A stretch of DNA of 64,000 nucleotides from Axinella damicornis. Lineage: Eukaryota > Porifera > Demospongiae > Axinellida > Axinellidae. Shown in pieces: positions 63,861-64,000 of the stretch. The stretch is taken from assembly GCA_963931865.1 (NCBI GenBank), contig OZ007505.1:18989139-19053138 (forward strand). The letters are read 5' to 3'. How positions within the stretch are numbered: position 1 is the first letter of the stretch; every line of letters begins with the position of its first letter. A model generated the notes under the pieces. The model was not told where the DNA came from. It made no database searches and was given only the letters and a program-made list of their open reading frames with translations. The translations under genes and the position numbers were made by a program.

Positions 63861-64000
63861 GTGGGTGTGGCAAGAGGCTGGCCAGCGAGACTATACCCCT
63901 TCCTAAACCAATTAAGCTGGACGGAGAGAAGTATTGATCGAGAACTAGAAGATCAGCAGGCCATTGCATGTCAAGATGAAGTATGGTGACGTGGCCAGAC

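Larger units (their letters stand above)
61822..64000. other. 3' flank of P450 F to window end
   Basis: No gene supported. It contains the perfect palindrome at 62443-62612, a GCCTCGTT element at 62748-62857 and dispersed repeats from 63165 on. Confidence 0.55.

Overview
The window looks like nuclear DNA of an invertebrate animal, possibly a sponge. Genes are split into many short exons with GT-AG introns, and the introns and spacers are full of small inverted-repeat elements, minisatellites, long G runs and one tRNA-derived SINE. The gene families (microsomal P450s, SRCR and galaxin-like secreted proteins) are animal ones. The sponge assignment is inference from gene content and the frequent agctagct/gcatgc texture. 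No species can be named.

The backbone is a local cluster of cytochrome P450 genes of the CYP46A (cholesterol 24-hydroxylase-like) type. All share one 15-exon layout with nearly constant exon lengths (134, 90, 85, 74, 87, 139, 153, 196-202, 63, 73, 85, 114, 89, 70, 144-147 bases). I call them A to F by position. A (minus, cut by the window start), B (minus, with an apparent nonsense codon), C (minus, first exon missing at an assembly gap) and D (minus, complete) lie in the left part. E (plus, complete) and F (plus, complete except for a doubtful exon 7/8 junction) lie in the right part. D and E are head to head across a 2.5 kb spacer packed with inverted repeats. Between E and F lie two broken pieces: a minus-strand copy of D exons 7 to 2 (G), and a plus-strand copy of exons 13 to 15 (H).

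Three unrelated genes sit among the P450s: a secreted four-repeat galaxin-like gene (7.7-8.35 kb, minus), a secreted three-domain SRCR gene (10.8-13.4 kb, plus), and a ubiquitin-like plus helical-repeat gene (27.6-29.3 kb, minus) whose 3' end runs towards a 200-base N gap.

The rest is mainly repeats. There is a 519-bp TA-flanked MITE whose empty site survives in the duplicated copy, and a 1.25-kb terminal-inverted-repeat element inside a short tandem array. Others are a hAT-like element carrying three long G tracts, several foldback elements, a 32-copy 29-bp minisatellite with a higher-order pattern, and a perfect 170-bp palindrome at 62.5 kb. A recurrent short palindromic element ending in GCCTCGTTCCCAGGC occurs more than ten times. 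The P450s are presumably ER-anchored sterol or xenobiotic monooxygenases that diversified by local duplication. No operon-like cooperation between neighbours is implied.
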